This document shows, one piece after another, positions 1 through 12,107 of a stretch of DNA of 64,000 nt; position 1 is the first letter of the stretch, and every line of letters begins with the position of its first letter. This stretch comes from Anastatus disparis (Eukaryota > Arthropoda > Insecta > Hymenoptera > Eupelmidae), in the NCBI GenBank assembly GCA_017163975.1, contig JAFFSR010000218.1, positions 8,249,501 through 8,313,500 on the forward strand. The letters run 5' to 3'. The position numbers were made by a program, and so were the translations under genes. Below the pieces are notes generated by a model. It was not told the origin of the DNA and made no database searches. It worked only from the letters and a program-made list of their open reading frames with translations.

Positions 1-2414
1 ATTACTATCATTCAAACGCACATATATTTTTTCCTTACAATTGTACTGCAATTCGCACTTCTTATGAAAGCACTTCTTCAGCGCGCAATTTTTGCATTTT
101 TAAAGTACGAATATCAAGAGGAGAAAAAAGAAGAAAAGAAGAAAAAAAAGAAAGGAATGGGTTTAAATAAAAGGTTTTGAAGAAGAGTATACGTTGCGCA
201 CTGCAAGGGGGGGTTTGGTGTACGTATATATACAGTAAAGTAGCGGCTGTAAGTAGCAAGGGAATGAATGGATCCATTTATCATGTCTGGTAGGGAGAAA
301 AAGTGGTGGGAGGGGGGGAGAGAAGAAGAAGAGTAAAAGTAGTAGCAGCTTTCGAATGGACATGCACGCCGTTTCTTTTTCCCTTGCTTTCTTTATCTAT
401 CTCACTTGTGCATGAAAGAAAAGAAACACACACGGATGTGTCACCATGTGAATATAGAGAAAAGTATGAAAAAAAATAAAAGAAGAAGAATAAAAAGTAT
501 AAAGAGGTAGGGGAAAGATAAATAAGTTCTCTTTCTTCATTTCTTCTTCTTCTTTTTTTTTGCTTTCTCTATATATTTCTGAAAGAAAAATTTACCCCAA
601 GGAAGAATCAATTTACAAGCGGACAGAAGCAAATGTAGTTATACTTTATGAAATTGAGAAATGGAAAGAATTTTCTGAATAATTTGAGAAATGGAATATG
701 ATACATGTCGTTTAATTGTTTATTTTTGGGATTTATTTTCAGGTTTCTTGGGTAATTTTCTTCGTATTTCTAATTTTTTTATTAAATATTGCTTCTTGAA
801 CATATTAAATTATAAGATTTAAAATATTAAATATTAAATTAAATAATTTGAAAAAAAAAAATATTTTTCAAAAAGAAAACCCTCTACATGCATCGTAAAT
901 TAAAAAATCTTGACATAAATTTTTTCCTCTTTTTTAATAACCGCGATTAATATGTCTTCCTCTTGACTTGAAAAAGAAAAGATTGTGATTCTTAGGCCGT
1001 ATAATCCGAACTAGTAGTAAGAAGATCAGCAAAAGGCAATATGAATTTCAAGTGAGAAGATAAAAAAATAAGGATAAAGGAAGAAAAAAGGGTACAGCGT
1101 TGATTAAGGAGTGAGCCTGAATTAGAAGAGAAAGAAAATGAAGGCGAATGGTTAAGAAGACGAGGAAAAAAAACATGAAAAGAAAAAGTCAAAGTGAAAA
1201 AGAAAAAGTAAAAGAGAGTGTAAGAGAGAAGATCAAAAGAACGATTTTCATCTTCGCAAACGAGCGACTAACAACTCCGTACCCAGTCAGCGGTTTTTAT
1301 AATTGGCCGGAAGTAGTTCAATTACGATAGAAACGTTGTGGCGTGGGGTACCAACCGTAAGGTTTAAACTTTCTATTTCTCTCTTACTTTTGTGATCTAT
1401 ATAACCTTTACTTTCTAGTTCTCTATCAATTTCTTCCTGTATTTTAGTTTCATTCAATTTTATTTTTATTTTTCTTTCAAGTTTTTTCGATTTTTTTATA
1501 TTTTATGAAGACTTTCAAAGTAATAACAGAGTAAACTTATTTTTGCTAAATTTTTAGTTTAATATATAAAATTTATGATATATGTTTGTAAAAAGTAACA
1601 TACGTGAATACCAAAAAGTTTTCTCATTTTTTAACTTTTTGGAAAATGTAAAAGCTTTGAATAATTCTTCTGTAAAATTGAAAAAAAATCAAATTGCAAT
1701 ATTTTTGTCTGAGAGAATCGGTAATGAAAAATTTGAATACGAGAGCAAAAATGTACAGCACGAGTTTTTTTATAGATTTTTGTAAACCTAATTTTTCACA
1801 TAATTTATATACGTAAATAAGTGCTTTTGTAAATAATTATGAAAATCTTGTTTTCAAAGGAAAATTAATTTGTGAATCGTCTACTTACCAAATCATCAGT
1901 ACAATAAAAAAGACATCCATTTTCATTAAACAATTATGTTATTCAGCAATCACAATTTTCTTCATCTTTCCATCTTACGATTCATAGAGGCCCACACGTG
2001 CTTACACACGAGCACATATAATTATGTTTAACTTTGGTTTTCGTAATCAAAGACCAATTCTCTAAGACTCAGAAATCAAAGAAAGCCTTTTCTTAGCATA
2101 ACAATCAGCTAGCCCAGTTATATACTTTATTTCGGTGTGTTCATTGAATTGCCAAATTGTCGGTACTCACGCAACCAAGCAATTTTCTTAAGGCTAATTT
2201 CTAGGTCAAAGTATACTAGACTATTCTCTTTCTTCTTTCTTTTTTTTGAAACCTGTGGAATGAAACTTTGATTAATGATGGAGAGAAAAGAATATTTTTT
2301 TCAGAATAATATATTTTGATATTTCGTATTTAGAATCAACTTATATCTTCTTTTCGAATTCAGGAGCTACGCTTCAAGAGAATAATGTCTATAAATAAAA
2401 TAACATTATTCATA
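1..2414. other. Non-coding A/T-rich stretch with GA-rich tracts
   Basis: I see no gene here. Purine-rich GA/A tracts dominate 110-160, 300-340, 460-520 and 1130-1240. The short open frames at 62-363 and 992-1330 follow these tracts on one strand or the other and have biased K/E/R or F/S/L composition, so they are not credible proteins. The sequence near 1250-1345 is more mixed and contains CpGs, but shows no recognisable motif. Confidence 0.6.
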
Positions 2415-2637
2415 CAGTACCCGAAGAAAAATATTGTAGTGAAAATTGCAATAGTTTAAAACTATCATTATAGCAAAAAAATTACATAGTTTATGGAAAA
2501 ATTCAGTTGACACACGTAAATTTTTATTATATTTTTTTAAAATTGTACCACAAACTATGGTAATTTTTTGCTATAATGGCCATTAATAGTTATCATTTAA
2601 AACTATTGTAATTTTTACTAGAGTATTTTTCTCCGTG
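2415..2637. mobile_element. TA-flanked MITE-like element with long inverted arms
   Basis: A 223-bp segment whose two halves are imperfect inverted copies. The left arm (about 2415-2500) and the reverse complement of the right arm (about 2550-2637) share GAAAAATA, then AATTRCAATAGTTT, then CATTATAGCAAAAAA, then CATAGTTT. The element starts with CA next to TA (2413-2414) and ends with TG next to TA (2638-2639). This fits a TA target duplication of the Tc1/mariner type. The right terminus, read inward, is CACGGAGAAAAAT; the left terminus is more degraded. There is no coding capacity, so this is a non-autonomous copy. The family assignment is inference. Confidence 0.7.
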
Positions 2638-4703
2638 TAAAATAGAAAATTGTAAAAGTAATAATTAAATAGTAATTACAAATCAAATTGACGTTTATCG
2701 ATCCCAAGTATCTTTCTCCATACAAGACTCCTTCACGAAAAGTAGTACAAAGTAATGCTTCCGATACATACGTATCCCCAAGGGGCACGTGTCAATGTAG
2801 TATCAAGCCCACATAGACTTAATCCTCTACTAATTCTTGAAACAGGTCTCTTTTTAATGGGGGAAAGGAGGGCCGAAAAAGGAGAAAAGGAATCGAGAGA
2901 GAGAGAAAGGGGAGAAATCCTAAGTAAGCGATATTATACTTTGGCAGAACGTAATCCTCACTACTCGTTCTCTCTGCTGTTCGAAAAGAGATTAACCAGA
3001 GAAAACTCGAATGAGAGGTAATGAAAGGGGGAATATGTTATACGCTTAACTGACAAATTTAAATTTATTTATTCATTAGTTGGCGGTTTTCCCAAATAAA
3101 AAGTAATAATTTTTTTTATTAAGCGATTATTGATTTTCAGTATGAAATATTTAATATTCTTAATCATTTTTACAGTGCTTTTTATAATTATTGATTTATA
3201 GTCAAGATTTTAAATGTAATATTGAAATACGAATTTCGAGATAAATCACGTTTTTGTTCTGTACTAATGACACAAATTGAAATTCTAAGCTTGAATAATA
3301 TTGAAATCTTGTAACTAACGATTTTTGCAGAGTTAAAAAATCAAATTTGTAAAATGATACGATAAAAATCTGGTTTGACCCATTTAAAAGTACAAATATT
3401 TTAAGCACAAAGATCCCATTATCTGATCTAATTATCAAAATGTAATATCACAAATGTGTATCTTTCTAAATTTTCGGCTCGCCTCACTTATATTCGAAAT
3501 ATGTTTGCGTAATCTAGATTGTAATCCCAAAGTCTTTTAATATATACATATATATAGATTTTTCTTTAATTTATAATTTAACAAATTTTCTTGATTATTT
3601 ATCGTTATATTTTTAACGAATTACAACGTAAAATATCGCTTTAATTAAACGTCAAATTAATATCTTCTAAAATATCATCTGAAGTTTCTATATACACTTC
3701 GTAAGCGCATTCCATTAGCATCGTAGGTTAAGCGGGTGTAATGTAACATCCTTAATACGGAACCTTACTTATACATGTAATCGTGTTTCAATCATCAGTG
3801 ACAAGTGTAATCAATATGTGTCTGCAAAGATAAAATGCATTATAGTTTTACTTGTCTAGAAATTTATTCGATTGGCTAAACTAGTAGATGAACAAATTGA
3901 GCTTATAGATGAACGATTTTTCGAGCCCTCTTAGATTGATTGATATTACTGTAACTGGAAGTAGTCCCTTGGAAAAAGGGGCTCAGTGCACAAAACACTA
4001 TAAATGTAAGAAATGTTGTATTTTCTCATTCTCTATAAGGTGGTACTTTTTAAGATTATCAAATATGTTGTTTTAGTAATCAGGATGTCATTTTCTGAAT
4101 GCTTCGGGTGCAGCGCCCCTTCTTGCGTAGGATCCTTCAATTGGAAAATATATTCCGCTGATACTTGTTCAAAAAAATTTGTTCACGTTTAAAAATTTAG
4201 TCGTAAACTGAATAAACAAATGTTTAAGGATAATTATTATTGTTAATTTATTGGTCAATAACTTCCATTATTGTTTGGTGACTGATCGCTATTGATTAAT
4301 CATTTTTTGTGTTTATAGCATTACTACGTGCATTTTATTATTTTTATTATTGATCTGTAACACCACTTTAACAATTGTGACTTATTCAGTATTTTTAGTA
4401 TTATTTAATTGACGGTGACATCAATATTATGTACAATACAGTAAATTAAAAAATAAAAATCTATTTATTTATCTTCGGCCATCCAATCGCAGATTAATTG
4501 ACTCAATAACAAGTAAGAAAGTAATCAGAAAAAAATAAACAAATCCGTGAATTTTCAATCACGTCTTTTTGTATGTATGTACTTAACTGTTATACCGTAT
4601 TTACTTCTAATTCGATTAAATCGAGATTAAAGGCACATTCAACGGCTTATGCTGCTACTGCTACTGCCTATACTTTACGTTTTAGCTTAAGGTAGAATAG
4701 GTT

Positions 4704-4704
<1 letters not shown>

Positions 4705-4736
<32 letters not shown>
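4705..4736. repeat. Compound microsatellite (TA)n(GA)n
   Basis: An uninterrupted alternating TA tract passes directly into about eight GA dinucleotides. It is a simple-sequence repeat in non-coding DNA and probably length-polymorphic. Confidence 0.9.
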
Positions 4737-7700
4737 GATGCAATAGTGCAAGGCTCAGCTGAATATTAAGCCTCGGGGGAACGGGTCAGTAGTGTCATTA
4801 ATGCACGACAACGCGCCAAGATTGCTAACTATGTTATACTCTTAGTATTAAGGCTAAGATATGATCGTCTTTTCATTTGCGATTGCGATCTGCGTTTTTT
4901 TTTTTTTAACTTTTTTTGTAGACTTATTTATATTGTCTGGAAATGATAATATTTGAGCGCTTTATATTTACCATTGAACAAAATATTTATAACCAATGAC
5001 TATTTTTATTATATTTTGTTATATCACAAAAAATATTTGCAATTTACTCTTGCTAGTGTTCTAATCAATCTTAATGAATTTTTTTCATAATTTTTTTCGT
5101 TTACTGATGACACAGCATATTTGTAACTAATTTAAACTTGTAATAAAAAATTTACAATTTTATTATTTGTTCAGAAAAAAGGTATAATTTCATTCCCAAG
5201 TTATAAGTATAAATGCTACTTTTGTCGTGGGAACCGATGTTAAATTTCTTAATTACCATAATTCTTTTGTCTTCAATTTGATCGGTGGCGTTACATTTTT
5301 AAAATTGCTATGAAACACTAAATTTTTTATATTTTTTCACTAAATATCCTTTTTTTTTATAAAAAGTCGTTAGAGCCACCTTAATACCCAGCAAGACACA
5401 CGGAACGACGATGAGCCCTAATACCACTACATCCACTGCGTCAAATGTGTAACACACCTCTCAGACTGTATAAGTCTTATAATCTGTACAAGACACCATT
5501 CCAAGTATCTAAGAATGCAGCATTTTATATAGATAGGTCTTATCATGCTCATTGACTGCTACTTTTCAGGCTCGTTGCAGATCCAAGCACCCGGTGCAAA
5601 GCATCAAGCATGACTTAATGTATAGAGTACAATAGCGCTTGTTACAGATTGGTATAACCAGTGGCATGTGTATTTGTTCTCACTGCGTTAAATTTATGAT
5701 GGTACTAAGAAATTGAGTTTGGTATAACATTTCTTAAGATATTTTGCACTGTTTTCTTAATATTAAAATGTTAGATGATTGTTATTATATCGTCGACTCC
5801 TAATGTTAAGTTAAGCGGATTTGACAGGCTCGGCGCGAAGATTAACCCGAAATTTTCGTGAAATGTGTTACTCTTCGTTAGAAGCAAAGATATATGATAT
5901 ATTACTTTGTGATAATTTTTAAGTTTATAATGTAATTACAAGTTTATTTATTTATTTATTAAAATTTTAAATGAACGTACACCCAATTGCATAGCTAATT
6001 ACAAAATATATTTACTAATGAAAATATTTATTAATAATTTATTAAATTAAATATAAAGTAATTACAATTTTTCATTTAAATACATAAAACGTTCTTACAT
6101 TTTATCATTACAAGTAAAAATCAATATCACGGTATTTTTAAACTTTCTCGATTGAAAAGATCACAAAAAATTTGATGAAACAGAAAATTGAAAAAATTAC
6201 ATCGATATTCGAATGTCGATTGAGAAATTGTATTTATTAATTTACGTGAAGAAATCACTGATTTAACGATTCCTTTGATGTTTTGATTCGTTCTTCGATA
6301 TTCAATATCATAGCTTTCAAATTATATCAAACGTTCAAATAGTTTAATTTCTTTTTTTAGTTTCATTTCTTCAACTTTTTATAGTTATCAATTACTGGTA
6401 TAGATTTAAATACAAAATGAAAATTTATCTTCCCTTTTTTTAGTATTACGGTACCAGTAATTTAAAATCTTTATTCATGCATAAATTTTTAATTATTTAT
6501 CATTTTTTAAATATGTTAATGATTTCATAATAATCATTAAAATTTCGATTCAAAGGTTATACAATATTAAAAACTTAAAACCAAAATTCCATCCTTAGTT
6601 ACCAAAAAGGAAAAAAAAATTTCACTCAATTGTCTTTCATACATCTCCTAATTAACCAAAAAAAAAAGATCTAGTGTAAGAAAAAATGAAGCCGCATGAA
6701 AAACCGACGTGTATATATATATAAGTGTTACAGCCCAAGGACTTTTAATTAAACCCTCCACTCGAGGATATAAAGACAAGCACGCCTGATTCGATAATTG
6801 AAACGCCCTCCTCGTGCGCTTATAAAACTTTCTTCTTTTTTTTTTCTTCTTCTTCTTTTATCAACCCCCAGAAGAGAACCTGAAAAGTCGTCTCTGTACC
6901 AATGTCGTAAATTACACTTCTTTTTTTTTACTTTCGTTTCGCCAGCCTCGCCCTTATTTTTTTTTTTTCTTTCTTTATCAACGCCTCTACGCTCGAAACA
7001 CAATTTCATTTTTTTTTCTCCTCTTACTTTTTCTTAAAGCCCAAAGACTATATGGCTTTTCTTTTTCTTCAATAAGAAAAGGTGGAAAAGAAAATGTGCG
7101 AACGACGCTTCACCTTCCACTCCATTCGCAATTAATTTATTATGGAAACACGGTTTGGACTTTAGATTGCGCTGCTAAGGTGTAAGAATTTTTTCGAAAA
7201 TTGATTTTAGTCTTATGTCAAGGGACTTTTTAATAATGTTTAAGTTTGAAAATATAGTTTGGTTTATGAACATTTTTTAATTAACCCTTTCACTGTTAAA
7301 ATAGATTTTTCAAGAAAATTTTCTTGCAACTTAACTGATCTATAATTACATAGGTTACTAATTCTAAATTTTAAATTTAATTTAAAAATTTATCAAAAAT
7401 TCCATTTTTTAAAGATTTTTTTTATTAATTATGATTTATTATGAATAATTAATAAAAATTGAGAAATTTAACACTTTGAGACAACCTTGTAATTTTTTGG
7501 TGTACAAGAATTTCTTTTCTGTTTAGAAATGAGATGTACTAATTTCATAAATCATATGATTTTTGACCAAGTAGACTTGTGTTACATACTTAATTGTTTT
7601 CGTTTAATTTAAGAATTATAGCATTGGTAGAATTGATCTCTTGGTCCAAAATTGTTTTTTTGGTCCAAAAATATTAAAAAACTTTTATTTTTGATTTGTT

Positions 7701-10700
7701 AATTTTTAAAATTAAAATTTTCCATAATATTTTTCAAAATGATTTTCATATTTTTTTTTTCAGATAAACAAGTTTTTTCACTTTGAATATTTTTTCTTCT
7801 TCACTCGCAAAGCAATTTGTCTACAATCCAGAAATATTTCAGTAATCAAATCATCCTATACGTTTTTTTGTTCAACGTGACAAATCATCATTATTTTTAA
7901 ATTCCGCAAATTTTGACATTTGACAGCTTTTAAAATATTGCATCGATAGTCATCAATTTTTAGTCAACCAGAGTTTTGTCGCTGCCACCTGCGTGCTTCA
8001 AACCAGAAAAAAAAGCTCCCAAGTCAATAAATATACATGGAAATTATATAATTTTAGTCTGGCTTTCCCACGATAAATAATTCATAATTTACGAAAAAAA
8101 TAAAAATAAAAATCTCTGTAACAAGGACTAGCTCCGTCCACGTCACATCCTCTCTTTTCCATTCCTATCTAAAAATGAACGAGCAAGCATAAAATATACA
8201 AAAAAAATTGAGATTCCACTCTTTTTTTTTTCCTCCTAATAAATAATGCATGGCTCAACAAAATGTCCGTAACTACGATATTTCCGCTGAAAAAAGAAGA
8301 GAAAAAAAAAGAAAGACCAAATTACATGGTTCAGCAATAATTTACCTAGGTACACATAAAAATCCTGGATTAAAACTGCAAGAGTACATATATTTTACTT
8401 TTTATACTGTATAATAATGTTTCTTTTAACTTTTTATTTGTAAATACGGAAGGAAAAAAAAGAACGAGATGGACGAAATTTAATTTTAGTACGTAAACTG
8501 ACTCGCATTTTTTCTACGCGTTAAGTAAAACATTATTAAATTGCTCTCTTTATTTATTTTTTTTTATTGCGATACATTATTTTGTAAATTAATTTTGAGG
8601 TTATGTATTCATAACCAAAAACTTTGCCATTGCAAAGGTAATCTTTGTTCGAGAACAAATTGTTTGGAAGTTTGCATGAATATAAAATTTATATTTATAA
8701 AACAATAACAATATAAGCAATTCAACCTTAACAAAAAATATCGAATAATAAATTTTTCTTGAAATATGTAATTTCTTTATAGCACCCATTCTTCCTTCAG
8801 ACTCAAATACAATTTGTTTCATGTAATAAAAAAAAAAGGTAATATACCTACACGTAGCTCAAGCCTCCCTAAGTGTCCCTCATTTTTTTTGGTCCTAAAA
8901 GAGAGAAAAAGGGAAAGAAAGAGAGGGAAAAAGAGAGCATAAGAAAGAAAGAAAACGAAAGCTCGTTATTTCGATGTCGGCACTAGAAACGCACCGCAAG
9001 TAAAATGTATTACAGATCTCTCTTGTTGGCACTACATATTCGCATGGCTGGGGGTACGTGTGCTGCTTGATTCTATTATGCAAAAATATGATAATCCTTT
9101 TTGGGGACTTACCACCCTAACTTCTATATATACGCGTATTTATACATACGCTTATATATAAGGGTCGATAGGATAAATTGTATGTCGTTAGTTAGGCTAT
9201 CGATCAGTGTGTAAAGTCTTTTAAAATAAAAGAGGGCAAGAGAGAGAAAGGAAGAAAAAAAGAAATTTTCAAGCCTCTCAGAGGCGAACAATTATAATAA
9301 ATTAAAAGTCGTTAGTACATATACGCTTGACTTTTCGTTCTTTTGTTTCTCGTAGGATACTTTAGGCAACTTAAAGCCCCCCCATTTTTTCGTTCTTCTT
9401 TTTTCGTGAGTTACTTTCACCTCTTCTTTTCTTTCACTTTTTGACTCTAACGATTTTTCTCTCTTTTTTTCTCTTTTTTACTTTTCTTCGAGTTCTACTT
9501 CATCTCTTTTTTTGGGGACGGACGATGTATAGCACTGGCTTTCGAAAGTTGGGGGGGTTTCTTAAATTTTACTCTTTTTTCGACTTTTGCAAAAACCCCC
9601 TTTTTTGTAACTTTAAATGATGCGAATATTCAACAGTATTTTAATTTTTTTACATGGATTAAATAATAATAAATTTTCTTAGGTGAAAAATGTTATTCAA
9701 ACTGCTGAGGATTGAGTTTTAAAAAAATAGCAGACATGTGAAATAAACTTTTTTTTATGCAAAACTAAAACGTGAATTTTTTATTTAACTTGCAAAAAAC
9801 ATTTCAGAATTTTAAATTATTTCACGTTGTTGTTCAGTAAGTAGATTACTGTATATAATAATAATAAATGAGCTATTCGCGCAACTTCATAACTCCGATG
9901 AAAATTTTATATTTATTTTGAAAAAAAAAATGAGAAAATATAATATTTTTATTTAAAAAGTTTATAACAAGCATATTGAACGTCATTTAAAATGTTCCCT
10001 TGTCCATTGTTGAATAAACTGGAAGACACTAAATTAAATTGAAAACTCATAAGAAAATCTAACTTTCATAAAGTTACATGTCGAAGTATTTCTTATCCAC
10101 GCTTCATTATTTTTTTCCTTTTTTTTACATAACACAAGTTAATTGAACAGTGAGCAAGTTGAGGAGCAACGAAGTTACAAAATTGAAAATGTCAAACGCA
10201 GAAAATAACTTTGATCCCTTGTAGTCATTAACTATTGTTATGAGTTGTAAAAAAAAAAAGTTTAAAGTTGGCAGAGAAAAATAAGAACTTCTCATTTAAA
10301 ATTGATTATAAGTTTTAAAAGTGTAATCCATTGTAGCTTACATTATAAAAATACATAAAAAAATACATTCATAAATATTTTGAATATTATGGAAGACAGT
10401 ATCATTAATTTCTTATTGAATTTGATTGATAAATACGAAAAGCTCAATGCAATTAATTGTTTTGGAATCAGTAAAATTGAGAAGATTAAATGGAGCTAAT
10501 TATATCGTGCATTTTCACTTTGATTTTTAATTGCGAACAAATAAAAATGACAAATTACAAGTTTATTTGCGACTCTTTATTTACCAATTTTCTTTTTTGT
10601 TATATACCAGCTTTTCTATACAAAATTAAAAGATTCACGTCACTGCTAATGAAATTTAAATCTTTTGGATTTTACAATAATTTTGAAAACATTTAAAGCT

Positions 10701-11536
10701 AAGTATTTAAAGCTTAAATCTAAATAAATTGTTTCTTTGTCTAAAAATAACAGAAAAACTTTTTTAATATATCACATTCAACCGTTTAGCAAAAATGTTA
10801 CAACTTAACAATAACAAAATGTTTTTTTTTATAAATAAAAATTTAATGTCGCAAGTAAAAGTTTACGTCGGTAAATATAACGTGACCTCAATAACAAACA
10901 AAATCCTAAAAGTATATTATCAAAAATACAAACTATAAGGAGATTTAAAATCAAAGTCCTTTTACGAAACAATAAATAATTTATATGAATATCCTTTATC
11001 AGCATATAACCTGAACGAACAATTTTTCTCTCAAAATTGATCACGTATTCACAAAAGGCATAAATACATAAATAAAATGTTTCACGAAACAAACCCCCCG
11101 TCGCAGTCGCTCATTAAATTTTCCTCGCTCCAACTTCTTATAACATCGAAAACTCCTTTCGCTAATAACAATAATAATTTACTATCTTTCCCTTGTGTAT
11201 ATGTCAAAGTAATGGTATATGCGTAAATACATTTACTTGCGACATTAAATTTTAATTTATAAAAAAAAAAAAACACTATTTGCAAAGCAAGCATTATAAA
11301 CGTCGTTAAAGTGAAAAGTCCAAAGATTTCCTTTTAGAAAGGCTTGGATCTATGTATAATATACATCATGAATCCTTTTATAAAATAGAAAAGTTAGTTC
11401 AAAGATTTTAGCATCTAGTTACCGCTACTGGGTGTACTACTACTGCTGCTGCAGCAACTACTATCTTACTTATATAACAAGGTCCAGAAAGTCGCGAAAC
11501 AATTACGCAACTAGATCACCTTCTCTCTGGAGGACC

Positions 11537-11623
11537 ATGCCAGGCACCAAAAAGGCAAAAGACGGAGGATATAACGACGATTACAACGACGACGAAGAAG
11601 ACGAAGAGACACAGACACAATGA
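11537..11623 (+). other. Short acidic open frame, doubtful
   Basis: A 28-codon frame from ATG reads MPGTKKAKDGGYNDDYND and then an acidic D/E run ending at TGA (11621-11623). It lies in a patch richer in C and G than its surroundings, just after a CAGCAG/CTGCTG-like tract at about 11430-11460. The acidic part comes from GAC/GAA triplet repetition, so a simple-sequence origin is the likelier explanation. I recognise no family and no splice signals that would make it an exon. Confidence 0.1.
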
Positions 11624-11926
11624 AGTAAATCAAAAGCGACTGTCATAATTGTTTCTTAGGACTGATGAATACAAGATTCATTGATTAAACTAGTTTCAAA
11701 ACGCGACGAGTCGACGACGACAAGGCCGCATGAACAAATTTATTCAAAGTGAGAGAGAGAGGATGCAAATGAGGATTTGGAGGAAAGTTTTCAAAAAATA
11801 AAAAGGATGATTAAAAGCAAAAATCAAAGGATACATAGTTTCAATGACATCTTACTGGAAAAATAAAATCTTAAAGTGACGAATAATATTCAATCATAAA
11901 CTTACAAATAATATTAAATAAAGAAA

Positions 11927-12107
11927 GGTCGTCAGTGGCTCACTCGGTAGAGTAATGGATTCATAATCTCGGGGATCCGAGTTCGAATCTCGCTCTCAGC
12001 CGATTTTATACAAGCACCAATTTACATGTGCTTTGTTCACAAACACGCTGAAGACCTCCGTTGTTAATTAGCATCGCAATGATAGCATGATTAAAGCAAC
12101 GTTAAAT
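11927..12107 (+). mobile_element. tRNA-derived SINE, copy 1
   Basis: The head (11927-12003) looks like a tRNA. It has a Pol III A-box-like GGCTCACTCGGTAGAGTAAT and a B-box GAGTTCGAATCTC, with an anticodon-like loop containing CAT between them. A non-tRNA body follows (about 12004-12107) with ATGTGCTTTGTTCACAAACA, CCTCCGTTGTTAATTAGCAT and CAACGTTAAA. The same head and body recur in opposite orientation at 61022-61220, which shows a dispersed family rather than a lone tRNA pseudogene. The copy ends without a clear poly-A and no target duplication could be assigned. It would have moved using a partner LINE's machinery, which is not present here. Confidence 0.85.

Larger units (their letters stand above)
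2640..11926. other. Non-coding intronic or intergenic A/T-rich DNA
   Basis: No coding exon can be supported. The stretch contains a (TA)n(GA)n microsatellite at 4705-4736 and poly-T/A runs (for example 4896-4909 and 6834-6844). GA-rich tracts lie at 2870-2920 and 8895-8960, and a CT-rich one at 9400-9490. A GC-richer, compositionally complex patch lies at about 5390-5690. CpG-containing patches near 3710-3790 and 9110-9200 show no recognisable motif. Open frames at 6749-7037 (both strands) and 2755-3021 track simple sequence and are rejected. Confidence 0.55.

Noticed and set aside
3970..4125. Inverted AAAAAGGGGCTCAGTGCAC / GGTGCAGCGCCCCTTCTT pair as MITE ends
   Set aside because: The match is short and gapped, with no target duplication and no extension of pairing.
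6749..7037. Frames of about 80 codons on both strands
   Set aside because: They cover T/C-rich runs (GA-rich on the other strand), with biased composition and no motif.
9668..9690. TTTTCTTAG|GTGAAA as a recursive site
   Set aside because: Weak donor, short pyrimidine tract and no recursive-exon donor nearby.
11929..12003. A genuine tRNA gene
   Set aside because: Homology with the 61-kb copy continues well past the tRNA-like part and the arms carry mismatches, so it is a SINE head.
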